Below are positions 11,925 through 22,486 of a stretch of 64,000 nt of DNA, one piece after another. The DNA is taken from assembly GCF_000346465.2 (NCBI RefSeq), contig NC_034010.1, positions 11,186,558-11,250,557 on the forward strand, given 5' to 3'. Made by a program: the position numbers and the translations under genes. Under the pieces are notes generated by a model, which saw only the letters and a program-made list of their open reading frames with translations, searched no databases and was not told where the DNA came from. This stretch comes from Prunus persica (taxonomy: Eukaryota > Streptophyta > Magnoliopsida > Rosales > Rosaceae). The first letter of the stretch is position 1. Every line of letters starts with the position of its first letter.

Positions 11925-12290
11925 CAATATTAGAGCAATAACATTCGATATACATGCAACAAACAATCAATAAACCTTCAATAACCATTCAATATCGATT
12001 CAATAACATGCGAAATACATTCAGTTAACAATCAATAAACATGTAAACAATCAATAAACATTCAATATCGGTTCAATAACATGCGAAATACATGGATTTA
12101 ATAATCAATAAACCTTCAATAAACATGTAAACAATCAATAAACTTTCAATAAACATTCAATATCGGAGCAATAACATGCGAAATACATGCAGTAAAAAAT
12201 CAATAAACCTTCAATAAACATTCAACATCATGCGATTTATATGCAGTAAACAATCAATAAACTTTAAGTATACGCAAATAAACAATCTAT
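11925..12290. repeat. Satellite-like array of CAATAAAC-type words
   Basis: Degenerate repeats of ACAATCAATAAACCTTCAAT, AACATGCGAAATACATGCAG and CAATATCGGTTCAATAAC recur at about 60-110 bp. The words relate to the adjacent hairpin units (CAAT-rich). Non-coding. Confidence 0.55.
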
Positions 12291-12574
12291 ATACACTAAA
12301 TAATTATGCAATTTTCAAAAAAATTGTATTGTCTTGTTATTGCATCGTATTGGCCCTGTATTGTGATTTTATCGTCTTCGTATGATTTTCTTTTTTTAAA
12401 GTAAGTCTTGGAAAGTTTTTGCTGGGTTTCAAACAAATAAATGCTTTTGTTTAAATTCAATGCCAATCCACCTATTTCAAGAACAAATATTACAAAATGG
12501 GTTTGAAAACTCATTGGTGGTGCGTGCAACATGTCTTTTTGAGGTAAACTTTCACAATCTTTGAAACCATGCAC

Positions 12575-12971
12575 TTAATTGATCATTAAAAGAACAAATA
12601 ATATGGCAATTGATACAACTAATAAATCTAATACCAAGTCCTTAATGGACTTCAGCATATTCAGCACTGTAGCATCATACGTGTCAGCTTGATGTTCTGC
12701 TTCAGCGGAGGTTACATCAACCCATTCGAATCCATTGCAACTGGTGGGTCCCTAATTGCAGGCATCATATATGCAAAATAATTCTGTCAGAGTTAGACAT
12801 AGGTTTTTTTTGACCCACATACATATTCTTGAAATGAAAACTTACATAGGAGGTTAGACACTTCCAAAATGGCTTCCCTCAATTTTTGTCTGATTTTGAA
12901 ACCCAAAGCACCATTGTAGCTCCACAATACTGACACCTCTTTGTTTGAGCGGGAGATGAAGACGAAGACAT
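12575..12971 (-). pseudogene. GRF-type zinc finger protein with C-terminal membrane helix, one nonsense codon
   Basis: Two exons on the minus strand join in phase 0: 12971-12846 (donor TAT|GTAAGT) and 12751-12575 (acceptor AATTAG|GGA), 101 codons including stops. The N-terminus MSSSSSPAQTKRCQYCGATM is followed by SKSDKN, then GKPFWKCLTSY, and across the junction by a further Cys and GFEWVD. This is the CxxC...C...C pattern of GRF zinc fingers (zf-GRF), which bind single-stranded nucleic acid in several nucleases and recur in plant transposon-linked genes. The C-terminus LLVVSIAILFVLLMIN looks like a membrane anchor. A TGA at 12879-12881 falls inside the finger, so the present copy is probably non-functional. 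Too short to be noticed by simple frame length; identified from motif and splice fit. Confidence 0.65.
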
Positions 12972-13650
12972 GTTGTATCTTCTCAGTTGTACCTCTTCTC
13001 ACTCAGATCTTCTCACTGAAACCTCTTCGGACTCATACCTTCTCACTCGTAGTTCTCAGTCATACCCCTTCACTCATAACCCTAAACTTCTCACTCAGCT
13101 CTCTCTCATCTCTGCCAAAATTGAATTATATCCTTCTTTTCTATGTCTGGGTGGGTTGGTCACGATCTGGACACCTGTACCGTCAAAATTGTGACATCTT
13201 TTACCCCGAAAAGTAATATAATATTTCACTACCAAATATTAATCTGAAAATTGAGGGGACACTGCTTGAAATTTATTATTTTATTTATATTTCATTAAGG
13301 CAACTAGTTGGATAAGAATCCATCATTACTGGTTCCATTTTAATAATATTGGTTCTATTTTAATAACATTACTAGGGGTAGTTGGGTGTGGAAAAATGAA
13401 AAAGTATATGATGGGACCTTCTGTCACTAGTCAGTAATCCATCACATTTGTATCAATGAATTTGATAGCGGGAAAATCTCAAAAATGGCTATGCAAATAG
13501 GTTATTAATTGACTTTTTGACTGTCTGACTCTCTATGCAATGTTATGACGTTTTCCCTTCTTTTGTCTTCAGTTTTAGGGTGTTGGGTTCAGTTTCTTTA
13601 AAAACGGTCAACTTAGAAAAACCCCAACTGAAAACACCTTTTCAAAACAC

Positions 13651-13658
13651 TATAAACA
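13651..13658 (+). promoter_or_regulatory. Probable TATA box of the F-box gene
   Basis: CACTATAAACAG, about 90 bp before the ATG at 13744. An ATG at 13675 would lie too close to this box to be a likely start. Confidence 0.45.
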
Positions 13659-13743
13659 GAGGCTACAACAAAACGTGTACCCCAAATATTCTCATTTCTC
13701 CCCTCTGCCACTCCTCAAATCGTTCCATTCCAAAAACATTTCA

Positions 13744-14526
13744 ATGAATTCAAAACATTTCACTACAGTCGGAGGAAAGAGAAGGAAGCATCTCCATTTG
13801 GATATGCCCCAAGCCTTCATCCCGGAGTTAGCTTGGTTTAAAGTGATGTTATATATGGCAACCCAATCATCGGAAGATCTCTTCCGTATGGCATGTGTGT
13901 GCCCATTGTTCCATACTTTGGCAAACAGTCCACAAGTGTGGAACACCATTTCAATGGCAAAGTACCCAGACCATCCTAGCTGGTACTATGCCAGACCTGC
14001 GGTCCAGCATTTCTTGCAACAATGCAGGGCTTGCGATAACCCTGAGTCGATATTTAGAGAAGCATTCGAAGTTTTTTTCAGGCAGGGTAACGTGGAAGCG
14101 TTGTATGGGATGCGCATTGCAGCCACGACAGGCCATATGGAAGCGGCATATGTAGTTGGACTACTTGGTATGTCCGGAATTGGTCAGTCAAAAGAGGATG
14201 CATTAGAATTCTTGTGTTCTTTGAATCAACGTAACAACATTGATATGAAAGGAACCAGGGATGCTTTGACACGAAGATTAAGCGGACCAATAGTTGCAAG
14301 ACATATCCTAGATATGTTTGACTATGGGAAGATTAAGTTCAATCACTGCAACGCTTGTAACAACAATGAATGGTATTTTGTTATTCAAGGCTGGCCTAGT
14401 GAAGAAAAGATAAATCCTGCCTTCTGGACTTGTTGCAATCGATGCAAATGGCACCGTGAGAGTATTTTTTTGTTCAAGGTGATGCGTGCGTATGTTGTGC
14501 GAGTGAATCCATACCCTTTTAATTAG
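13744..14526 (+). CDS. F-box protein with HCP/Sel1-like repeat and Cys-rich tail (MULE cargo)
   Basis: A single intact exon of 260 residues. Residues about 18-70 (from LDMPQAFIPELAWFKVM through LFRMACVCPLFHTLANSPQV) form a degenerate F-box of the plant At1g67623/At2g35280-like group, in which the F-box is followed by a short helical-repeat region; here that is FRQGNVEALYGMRIAATTGH and MEAAYVVGLLGMSG. The C-terminus has CNAC and WTCCNRCKWH, a possible zinc site. F-box proteins act as substrate adaptors of SCF ubiquitin ligases. The start was placed at 13744, downstream of a TATA-like box. Unlike the large genes of the same element it has no stop, so it may be younger, selected or simply shorter. 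No intron is needed. Confidence is high for an F-box-family protein, lower for function. Confidence 0.75.
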   Translation: MNSKHFTTVGGKRRKHLHLDMPQAFIPELAWFKVMLYMATQSSEDLFRMACVCPLFHTLANSPQVWNTISMAKYPDHPSWYYARPAVQHFLQQCRACDNPESIFREAFEVFFRQGNVEALYGMRIAATTGHMEAAYVVGLLGMSGIGQSKEDALEFLCSLNQRNNIDMKGTRDALTRRLSGPIVARHILDMFDYGKIKFNHCNACNNNEWYFVIQGWPSEEKINPAFWTCCNRCKWHRESIFLFKVMRAYVVRVNPYPFN

Positions 14527-15175
14527 TTGTAGTATGTTTTTACGATTTGCATGCATTGTGGACTTGCTTCTCTTCAGTTATAGGTTGGCTGGCTACGTTG
14601 TACAAATGTTGTCTAAATGTTGGGTTTTAATCTATTTTGTCTGGTGTTTGTGCTGTCATAAACCGTTTTATATATAAATGTATAATATATATTATATAGC
14701 GGAATTATTACTGACATCATAGACGGCTAGAAATGACATTTTACTGACACAGATATTTTGCACAACTACAATCTTCATATTTGGTAAACGAAAGGTCATG
14801 CATGGAGTAAATAGGTATCTTTTCACCAGTGCTTGGAATGACATTTTCCCACTTAGCATATCCCAAATGATTTGGTTACACGTTTCTTAAGCAAAACTTG
14901 AACAGTGAATGACGTTGAATAATTTTTTCCTGATGTTGTACAATGGATGACTTGTATATTTCCATTTTATTTTTCAAAACATCCCTTCAACCTAAAAAAT
15001 AAAAAAATTAACAAATTGAAGAAGAGAGAAACCGATTAGCACCAGAAATGGCCTATTCGCACGGAAAATAAAAATTAATAAAAAAGTTGGAGTAAATATA
15101 ATTAACAAATGGACAGCCTAAAAAGTAATATCATAATAATTCCATTAATTTAGGATAAATAATAATAAAATACTA
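14527..15175. other. No gene seen
   Basis: 3' flank of the F-box gene: AT-rich, with a TATATAATATATATTATATA stretch near 14670-14700. Nothing else recognised. Confidence 0.4.
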
Positions 15176-15179
15176 ATGT

Positions 15180-16640
15180 AGCATAACCATGAAACAGGGA
15201 ATTCAGTAGGAAGCTGAAATCTCAATAAGTTCGTAGCAATTTTCGGAACATTATTGGGATTTTTGTGTATTTAGTTCTTAATTTTCCAAGAAAAAGTAAT
15301 AAAATAATAATTTAGGGTAAAATGCAAGGAGGTGGCCATGTTGACTGACGTACACTTGTGCAAGTGGTGAAAGGTGACGGGCTGAGATCGCGCCAGGTGT
15401 ATTTTGACTTTTTTAGTGCAAAAATCTGTGAAAATAGGTAATAAATAGTAGGAAAATCCTAAAAATGCCCCGAAAATTACTCCGGCCTCCTAGTGACGTT
15501 ATAAAACTAGGGGAACCTATAAATCATCCGTTTCATAATGAAAAATTATAAATTATTTTACATAACTCACTTTCCTCTTAACCCTAAGTATATATGTTTG
15601 TTAACTTAAACTTCAATAACCTACTTCAACAAGCATCTCCCGTTAATGTTCGGAATAATTTTTTAAAATGTGTAACAATGAATCGGAGAATTCAGCAAGG
15701 GAGATGGAGTGTCAATGAGTTCGTAGCAATTTTCGGATCATTTCTCTAATTTTTGTGTATTTAGTTATGAATTTTCTAAGGAAAAGTAATAAAATAATAA
15801 TTTAGGGTAAAAGGCGAGGATGTGGCCATGTTGATTGACGTACACTTGTGCAAGTGGTAAAAAGTGACGGGTTGAGATCGCGCCAGGTGTCCTCTTGCAA
15901 TTATTTTGGCTTTTTTAGTGCAAAAATCTTTGAAAAAAGGTAATAAATAGTAGGAAAATTCTAAAAATGCCCCGAAAATTACCCGGGCCTCCTTGTGACG
16001 TTATAAAACTAGGGAAACCTATAAATCATCCGTCTCCCAATGAAAAATCCAAATTGTTTTACATAACTCACTTTCCTCTTAACCCTAAGTATTTATGTTT
16101 GTCAACTTTAACTTCAATAACCTACTTCAACAATCATCTCCCGTTAATGTTCGGAATTATTTTTTAAAATGTGTAACCATGAATCGGGGAATTCAACAAG
16201 GGATATTGAGTGTCAATGAGTTCGTAGCAATTTTCGGATCATTTTTCTAATTTTTGTGTATTTAGTTATGAATTTTCTAAGAAAAAGTAATAAAATAATA
16301 ATTTAGGGTAAAATGCAAGGATGTGGCCATGTAGACTGACGTACACTTGTGCAAGTGGTGAAAGGTGATGGGCTGAGATCACGCCAGGTGTCCTCTTGCA
16401 ATTATTTTGGCTTTTTTAATGCAAAAATCTTTGAAAAAGGGTAATAAATAGTAGGAAAATCCTAAAAATGCCCCGAAAGGAGTGATAGTAATACCTATAA
16501 ATCATCCGTTTCGCAATGAAAAAATTCAAATTATTTTTACATAACTCACTGTCCTCTTAACCCTAAGTATATATTTTTGTTCACTTTAACAAGTATATTT
16601 CCTTAATATTCGTTATATAATTTGTAATAATACAAGAATT
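15180..16640 (+). repeat. Tandem array, about 2.9 copies of a 490-500-bp unit
   Basis: Copies start near 15190, 15678 and 16179. Each carries GAATTCA, AGTTCGTAGCAATTTTCGGA, GTACACTTGTGCAAGTGGT, GAGATC(G/A)CGCCAGGTGT, TAGTAGGAAAAT and a promoter-like ACCTATAAATCATCCG, then AACTCACTTTCCTCTTAACC. The third copy is shortened and switches to a GAAAGGAGTGATAGTAATACC word that also occurs at 18002, upstream of the coiled-coil gene. Non-coding in all frames. Confidence 0.8.
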
Positions 16641-16731
16641 AGTTTCCTTTCAGATATAAGGATGTAAAATAATCTATTTTGTTATAATAATGTACATATA
16701 TAATAATTGCACATGCTTTGAAGCCATCATT

Positions 16732-16842
16732 GCAACTACGCCTAGAGCTTTGAACACGTCAGAGGTATTCAATAAGTTGTCCACATGCAACTGCGCCTAG
16801 AGCTTTGAACGCGTCAGAGGTATTCAATAAGTTGTCCATATG
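16732..16842 (+). repeat. 55-bp tandem duplication
   Basis: Two adjacent copies containing GCCTAGAGCTTTGAAC(A/G)CG and TCAGAGGTATTCAATAAGTT. Only two or three bases differ. The rest of 16843-17435 is AT-rich with no gene seen. Confidence 0.75.
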
Positions 16843-17435
16843 ACGCCGCATTGGGAATCTGTAATATATTTTCTATCATGTCCAATCACATAAAATAATG
16901 CCATACATTTTCTGAAAAACCTCACACAAGTCAAGCAATTTTAAAATATTAGTGAATATTTGTCCTAGTCTATATGAGTGATTATATATTCAGTCTGCAT
17001 TTTTTCACAGTATATGTTCACTTTGAGAGGGATTCCACAAACATATAATATAAAGAAAGAAAGAAATAGTAGGAGATGAACCAGTACAAAAAACAATATA
17101 TAAATGGTACATAATAATTCCATAACCTTGTCACAAACGCACTCACAAATGCTTTTCCATAAACCTTGTCCTAACATATAATAAATCAAGGCAACATTGC
17201 ATATGATGCAACCATGTCCAAATCTGATACGTGATCACAAGAAAATGGACATGGCAGCAACATATGACTGAAGTAGATGGGCTCTTTGCATCTTGTGTTA
17301 TCGTAATTAAAGACATCAGAAGATTAAGGTTGAAATCTTCCATAGTAGTAAGCATCAAAATAGGTTTGAAGCAGAGATTAACGAAAATTCCAATTCCACT
17401 GATTTGCCTCTGCTCAAACACGAGAACCAAAATAG

Positions 17436-17921
17436 TTACTTCCCTTGCTGAGTATATTTGTTAACGTCAAAAACGGTAATAGATGACCAATCAAACCCGG
17501 GTACGACGAGTTTTGCATAGGATCGGAAGTAGTCGAATCTAGCTTGCATCACACGCTTCTTTGACTCCACTGCATTAGATGAGTTCTTGTATTTTTTAAC
17601 AACTACACTCCGAAGTCGTTTGTGTCTACGCTTCATGCGCTGCAACTTCGCCCTATCCAGATTAGCCTGCCTTTTGTCATCTTCAATTTGGCCTTCAACA
17701 AATTCCAAACGTGCCCTTGCCCTTTGGATTTCATCACCAAGTTGAAGATGCCTCTCCTTCCAAAAAGCAAGAACTCTTTCAGACTCAAAATTTCCAACAA
17801 AATGGTCATTCTGTCTAGGAATGTGACATTGCTTGTCTGGTGACTCAGTTGCGTTTCGAAGGAGGTCTTTGTTTGGAGGGGTGTTTATTATGCTCACATC
17901 AAACTTGGTTAGTAAATCCAT
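17436..17921 (-). CDS. Coiled-coil hypothetical protein, 161 aa (MULE cargo)
   Basis: One open exon. Residues about 45-120 form a basic coiled coil (FWKERHLQLGDEIQRARARL, EFVEGQIEDDKRQANLDRAK, RMKRRHKRLRSVVVKKYKNS). The C-terminus reads QARFDYFRSYAKLVVPGFDW, then SSITVFDV. I do not recognise the family. It is divergently arranged with the gene starting at 18364, about 440 bp away, and both end in a similar 'F-x-x-FR-x-x-A...(F/Y)(D/N)W' block after a coil, suggesting paralogy. No stop interrupts it. It may be an accessory protein of the element or a captured host exon. Confidence 0.5.
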   Translation of the reverse strand: MDLLTKFDVSIINTPPNKDLLRNATESPDKQCHIPRQNDHFVGNFESERVLAFWKERHLQLGDEIQRARARLEFVEGQIEDDKRQANLDRAKLQRMKRRHKRLRSVVVKKYKNSSNAVESKKRVMQARFDYFRSYAKLVVPGFDWSSITVFDVNKYTQQGK

Positions 17922-18283
17922 TCTATGGGGGGAGTGAGTTTCAGTAGATGGAGACAGATTCGGTGGAGGAGTGAGTTTTGTGTGGAGGGAGAATTTCTAT
18001 GAAAGGAGTGATAGTAATACCAATAAAAGGGTTCCCGCCAAAAAATATTTGGTTGACAATGTATAAATTAATTTTTGGTCTGATACAATCTAAGTTTAAT
18101 CCTAACTAGTTTGGTTGAGTTCACTAACTAGATGTCACTTCCATTGAGTTTCTTTCAACCACTATCAGTGGTGTAAGGAGAGTGTGAGGTTGACATGCTT
18201 GAAAAGCAAAACCTGACACCTCTTTTTTTAAAAATTGAAAGAAAGTACATATGTTGACTACACACAACCTTTGGTATGTTGGT

Positions 18284-18292
18284 CTATAAACC
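18284..18292 (+). promoter_or_regulatory. Possible TATA box
   Basis: CTATAAACC, about 75 bp before the ATG at 18364; spacing suits a short leader. Confidence 0.35.
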
Positions 18293-18363
18293 TATGTTCC
18301 CTTTCTCAAACGAAATTGCATATGCAATCCTCATCCTCCCAAAACAAATAGGATTATTCAAGC

Positions 18364-18944
18364 ATGTCAACCTCTTCAGGCGCCAACAACACAATCGAAG
18401 ATGACAAATTGGAGTCGCAGGTTCTATTTCCACATTGTACTCACCGACCCCTTCCTTTTTCAACATCATTTGGGAGTGAGGGGGACTTCGATGATCCATT
18501 AGAGGCAATACATGCAGTCAGTAGCAAGCTGGATTATAATTCCAGACTGATCAATTCATGGCACGAGAAATGTGTTGAAGATGAGGCCATTTTGGTTGAT
18601 CTTAACATTAGAGTGAACAAAGCGTTCTCCCAAAAGAACAAGTACTTGAAGTTGAGTCATAAAAGGAAGCTAAAAGCTGAGGAGTTGGATACAGTAATGA
18701 ATGATGAAATTAAAGGTTGTTTGATGAACCATATGCGATGCGAAGAGCACATAGTGAACTGGAGTTGGCATTCAACGAAGGATTCGAAAAATTCCGAGCA
18801 TTTGCGGCAACTACTCATACAAGTTATAATTGGGACTATGTGTCCCCTGATGCTGTGAGAGAGATACTAGACGATGGTGGTGACAGGAATGAGCATAAGC
18901 ACGTCAAAGCTGCTCGGAAGAAGCCGACCGATACGACTAAGTGA
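18364..18944 (+). pseudogene. Coiled-coil hypothetical protein with a frameshift (MULE cargo)
   Basis: The first frame begins MSTSSGANNTIEDDKLESQV and continues through an acidic stretch (GSEGDFDDPLEAIHAVSSKL) into a coil (NKAFSQKNKYLKLSHKRKLK). Near 18713-18720 the plausible coding moves to another frame, which continues FDEPYAMRRAHSELELAF, then FEKFRAFAATTHTSYNWDYV, and ends ARKKPTDTTK before TGA at 18942-18944. I infer a one-base indel, giving an original protein of about 190 residues. The family is unknown. It resembles the divergent neighbour at 17436-17921 in its coil and terminal aromatic block. The 3' end is partly duplicated at about 19366-19480. Confidence 0.5.
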
Positions 18945-19480
18945 TTGCGGCTACCGCTGTTCAGTTGGTTGAGGGTGATCGTGGTATTGCACAAATTAGA
19001 AGTATATTCCCTTAATGTCATTATCTAATTTAAAATAACACAAATATCAGTTTCATTTGCTTCATATATAATTATTGGGACTATGTATTGCAAGTCATCA
19101 TGTGTTCCTTCTGTCTAACATTATATTTTGCAAATATCGAAATATTATTCAATAAGCAGTCAATATCACAGCGAGTTGGGAATCAGTAAAGCCCCATTAT
19201 CATGTCCATTCACATTAAAGAGCTGGCGTACTTTTTCTCAAAAAACTGACACGTGAGTCATAAGTAACATAACATGTGCTATACATTGTTTAGTGAATGG
19301 TTTATGGTTTATTTATATATAATAAAATTCCAAATATTGCTGAATATTTATTTCGTCTATATCACTGGGGACATGAGTGACCATAAGCATGTGAGACCTG
19401 CTAAGAAGAAGCTGACCAATACGACCGAGGGATTGTGGCTACCGTTGTTCAGTTTGTTGGGGAGATCGTGGTATTGCTAA
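18875..19480 (+). repeat. Duplicated 3' end of the coiled-coil gene
   Basis: About 18875-18985 (GACAGGAATGAGCATAAGCA ... CTGTTCAGTTGGTTG) recurs at about 19369-19475 (GACATGAGTGACCATAAGCA ... TTGTTCAGTTTGTTG) with roughly 80 percent identity. The stop TGA of the first copy is changed in the second (ACTAAGTGA versus ACCGAGGGA). Confidence 0.65.
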
Positions 19481-20162
19481 GAGGGAGCACATAATATGTT
19501 TTGCAATCAAATTTTCTTTTGTGTGTGGAATTATGAGTAGTTCAAATGTTAGTGTACCCTTTAATATTCTCCAACAGTTCGAAATGTGATTAGCTGCAAT
19601 GTACTTTTTTACACGCTGCTTTCTAATCACTCTGTTCCAACAAAGTGCTTCAAGTATCCTTCAGTTACAAATGTTTACAAAATCGTGCCCCTAATAACCA
19701 GTCGAGCTCAGATCTTAATAACCAGTAAAACACTAGAACATAACATTCGGAAAAAGTGGGTACTGCTGGAAATCATTACTGGTAATGGAAACAACAGCTG
19801 GCTGCTGGAAATGCTGCATTAGCCTGTGATATAGTCAATGAATCTCTGTTAAAACATAATTCACCATAAACTACCCATTTTACATGGTAAAAGTCATTGT
19901 TTGTTCACATAACTCAAAATTTGATACTTTATCAAATGTCTATGAAAATGTCTAAATAGGGAGAAGACGTAAAATTAACATGTGTCCAAATTTCATGCAA
20001 GAATGAAACCAAGCAAATTTTCATTTCAATTACCAGTGGACATAGTAAGAGCTCATGGGTGGACATGAACAAAAAAATAATAATAATAAAAACTGAATCT
20101 AGAAAACTTCACCTGATCATTAGTCTTCATTACAACCGGATTTCGTCTAATAGAAACATAAA
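19481..20162. other. No gene seen
   Basis: AT-rich spacer between the coiled-coil gene and the 3' end of the transposase. A TGCTGGAAAT word occurs twice near 19770 and 19800. Nothing else recognised. Confidence 0.4.
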
Positions 20163-22486
20163 TCATTCAGTTGGTCCGTGCATCCTGTCAAATTCGTCGA
20201 ATAATGGGTCACTACGATCTATTGGAGTTGATTCGTCATTGTTCGATGGTGATGTCCTGCATAAACATCAAACACAAGCACATAAAAACTTTACCTATTC
20301 AAATTTTAGGTGTTATTATAAATAGTGTTAGCATCTTACGGTGTGTTCAAATTTCTTGGGCATTGTCTTCTATCATGACCAATGTGTCCACACTCCCGAC
20401 AGTGTCTAATCCCTCGCTTCATTGCCTTTTCCTTTGCTCCCGTTACTCGTTTTGACCTTCCTTTGCACCTCACTCTCTTAGGGTCTTTCATATATTGTGT
20501 TTGAGAGCTGGACCCTCCAACTTCGTTATTACTTGGTATATCCTTCAACAACTTCAACTTCACCTGCAAACTTTTTAGAGTCTCTGACAGTAGCTCACAT
20601 CCTTCTTCACTCATTAATGCATCCTCAACCACATCTGAAGCAAGTCGAGACATTGTACTCCGCTTTATTAAAAGACCAGGATCTGCAGAGTCTTTAATTT
20701 CGTTGCCATTTGCATCTGACACCAATCCAGATTTCGCAGTTTTCTTCCACCTCTTCAAAATATATTTATCGGGCATATATTCAATCTGGTCCCTTCTGAA
20801 CAATGCTAGGATGTGCTTGCAAATAATTCCAACAAATTCAAATCTTTTGCAGCTACACGATGCGCGGTCAGAATCTTTGACATATACGACTTCTGCCACT
20901 CTTGTTTCTCAATTTTTTCTTTCGCTCACTTTAAAGACAACTTTAGAAGCATCCTCTGTTTTGAGCTCTAGGAAACATGCTGTACTTTGTATTAGTTCTT
21001 GCTCAAACTTTTGAAACATTGTTCTTGTGTACAAGGTAGCCATTTGTTTGTTCATTGGCATCGGTAGAATACATTGAGCCACTTCAAATGCATCTACGTG
21101 ATCAGCAACTAACTTTTTTTGACGTTGATGAGAAAGTGCCCTCTCAAATCATATTATGAAATCCATCAACGAATTTCTCTTTGATATGTATTGCTTGAAT
21201 AAATCATGAGAACCTTCCGCTCTTTGGCTGCTTGACATTCCAGCGGCAAAAAATTGTTGTGCGTAGGCTGGAACCCAAGATTCCCTTAAATCGAACATTG
21301 AACTCAGCCATGGATGGTCAATCAAACCAGCCTTTGTAACCACAATATTCCATTTTGCATCGAACTCATCCTTATTGTCAGTATCCCATATGGCTTTCTG
21401 AAATTCACGCCAATACTCCTTATAAGCAGAATGTGGTAACTTAACAGAGAACTTTGATGTGATGTGCCATATGCAAAGTGGATGAAATGTAGTCGGGAAG
21501 GCTATTGAAATTGCTCTGGTCATTGCCGCATCTTGATCTGTAATGATCGTTTTAGGTTCGCCACCTGGCATGGCTTTCTTAAACTCCTCAAACATCCAAA
21601 TAAACAACTCAGTCGTTTCTTTGCTCAAAAATGCGCATGCTAAGACAATTGTCTGACCATGGTTATTAACTCCCAACATTGGTGCAAATGTCAAGTCGTA
21701 TCGATTCGTGTTGAATGTGGTATCAAATACAACAACATCTCCATAAAACCCGTACGCCCGTCTAGAAGTTGCATCTGCCCAAAAACATCAACTAAACCTG
21801 TCATGGCCATCTCCCTCAATCTTGAAATAAAAAGCCTCATTTTTTTTCTGTTCAGCCATAAAATACTCGATCACTAGTTCAACATCGTGGTTCCTCAGCT
21901 TCCCATTCACACTACATTCAAGATTGTAGATATCTTTTTTGATAAAACCGATTTTATCCATTCCTCCGGATTGCACCTCGAAAATACTTACCTTCTGATG
22001 AATAGGAATATTAACTGAGCCCAACTATTTTGTGAGTACTTTTGTAGAATTTGAAATATGACGGTGCGATCTCAATAAATGCATTCTTTCTGAGGGTGTC
22101 ATCTTATGATTGTGTCCCTCTGCAAAAAGAGAGATGGTATACTTCTTGCTCCCATTTGTCTTCACAACCACAATCTTAGCTTTGCAATTGCATATACTTA
22201 TTCCCCGTTGTCTTTTTCTCTCCCGAGTTTCATCTCTCATGTATGCACCTTGTTTGCAACATACAAATTCTTTCCTCAAAATCTCTTTCTTGTTTTTCCC
22301 CCAAAAGCTGGAATGAAGTTGAATACCAAAGCCAGCCAAGAATGCATATCTATTATAGAAATTGTAAACGAGGTCAAGCGAGTCGAACTTCATCCCAACT
22401 GCTGGTGTTTCCTCATTTCTTACTTCAGGAATATAAACCCTCCCATTAGCTGTTACACAGTCATCACTCTCTGAGCCCCCAGACAT
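20163..22486 (-). pseudogene. FAR1-related MULE transposase with four in-frame stops
   Basis: The minus-strand exon 22486-20340 is one continuous frame, joined in phase (CC|GTAAG to GCAG|G) to a short last exon 20256-20163 that ends FDEFDRMHGPTE; about 745 residues in all. Domains in order: FAR1 DNA-binding region (AVGMKFDSLDLVYNFYNRYA, FVCCKQG, CNCKAKIVV), MULE transposase core with Asp in VFDTTFNTNRYD, Asp in IITDQDAAM and Glu in SSQRAEGSHD, a SWIM zinc finger (CSCKRFEFVGIICKH) and a CCHC knuckle (CRECGHIGHDRRQC). Such proteins cut and insert Mutator-like elements; domesticated relatives are FHY3/FAR1. The breaks are TAG 22025-22027, TGA 21788-21790, TGA 21149-21151 and TGA 20909-20911. No frameshift was found, so the copy decayed recently. 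Its promoter would lie toward the right terminal repeat. Confidence 0.85.

Noticed and set aside
11660..12290. CRISPR-like array
   Set aside because: Short units are directly adjacent and degenerate, without unique spacers; the genome is eukaryotic.
13675..13743. Upstream ATG of the F-box gene
   Set aside because: Only about 20 bases from the probable TATA box, so likely upstream of or at the transcript start.
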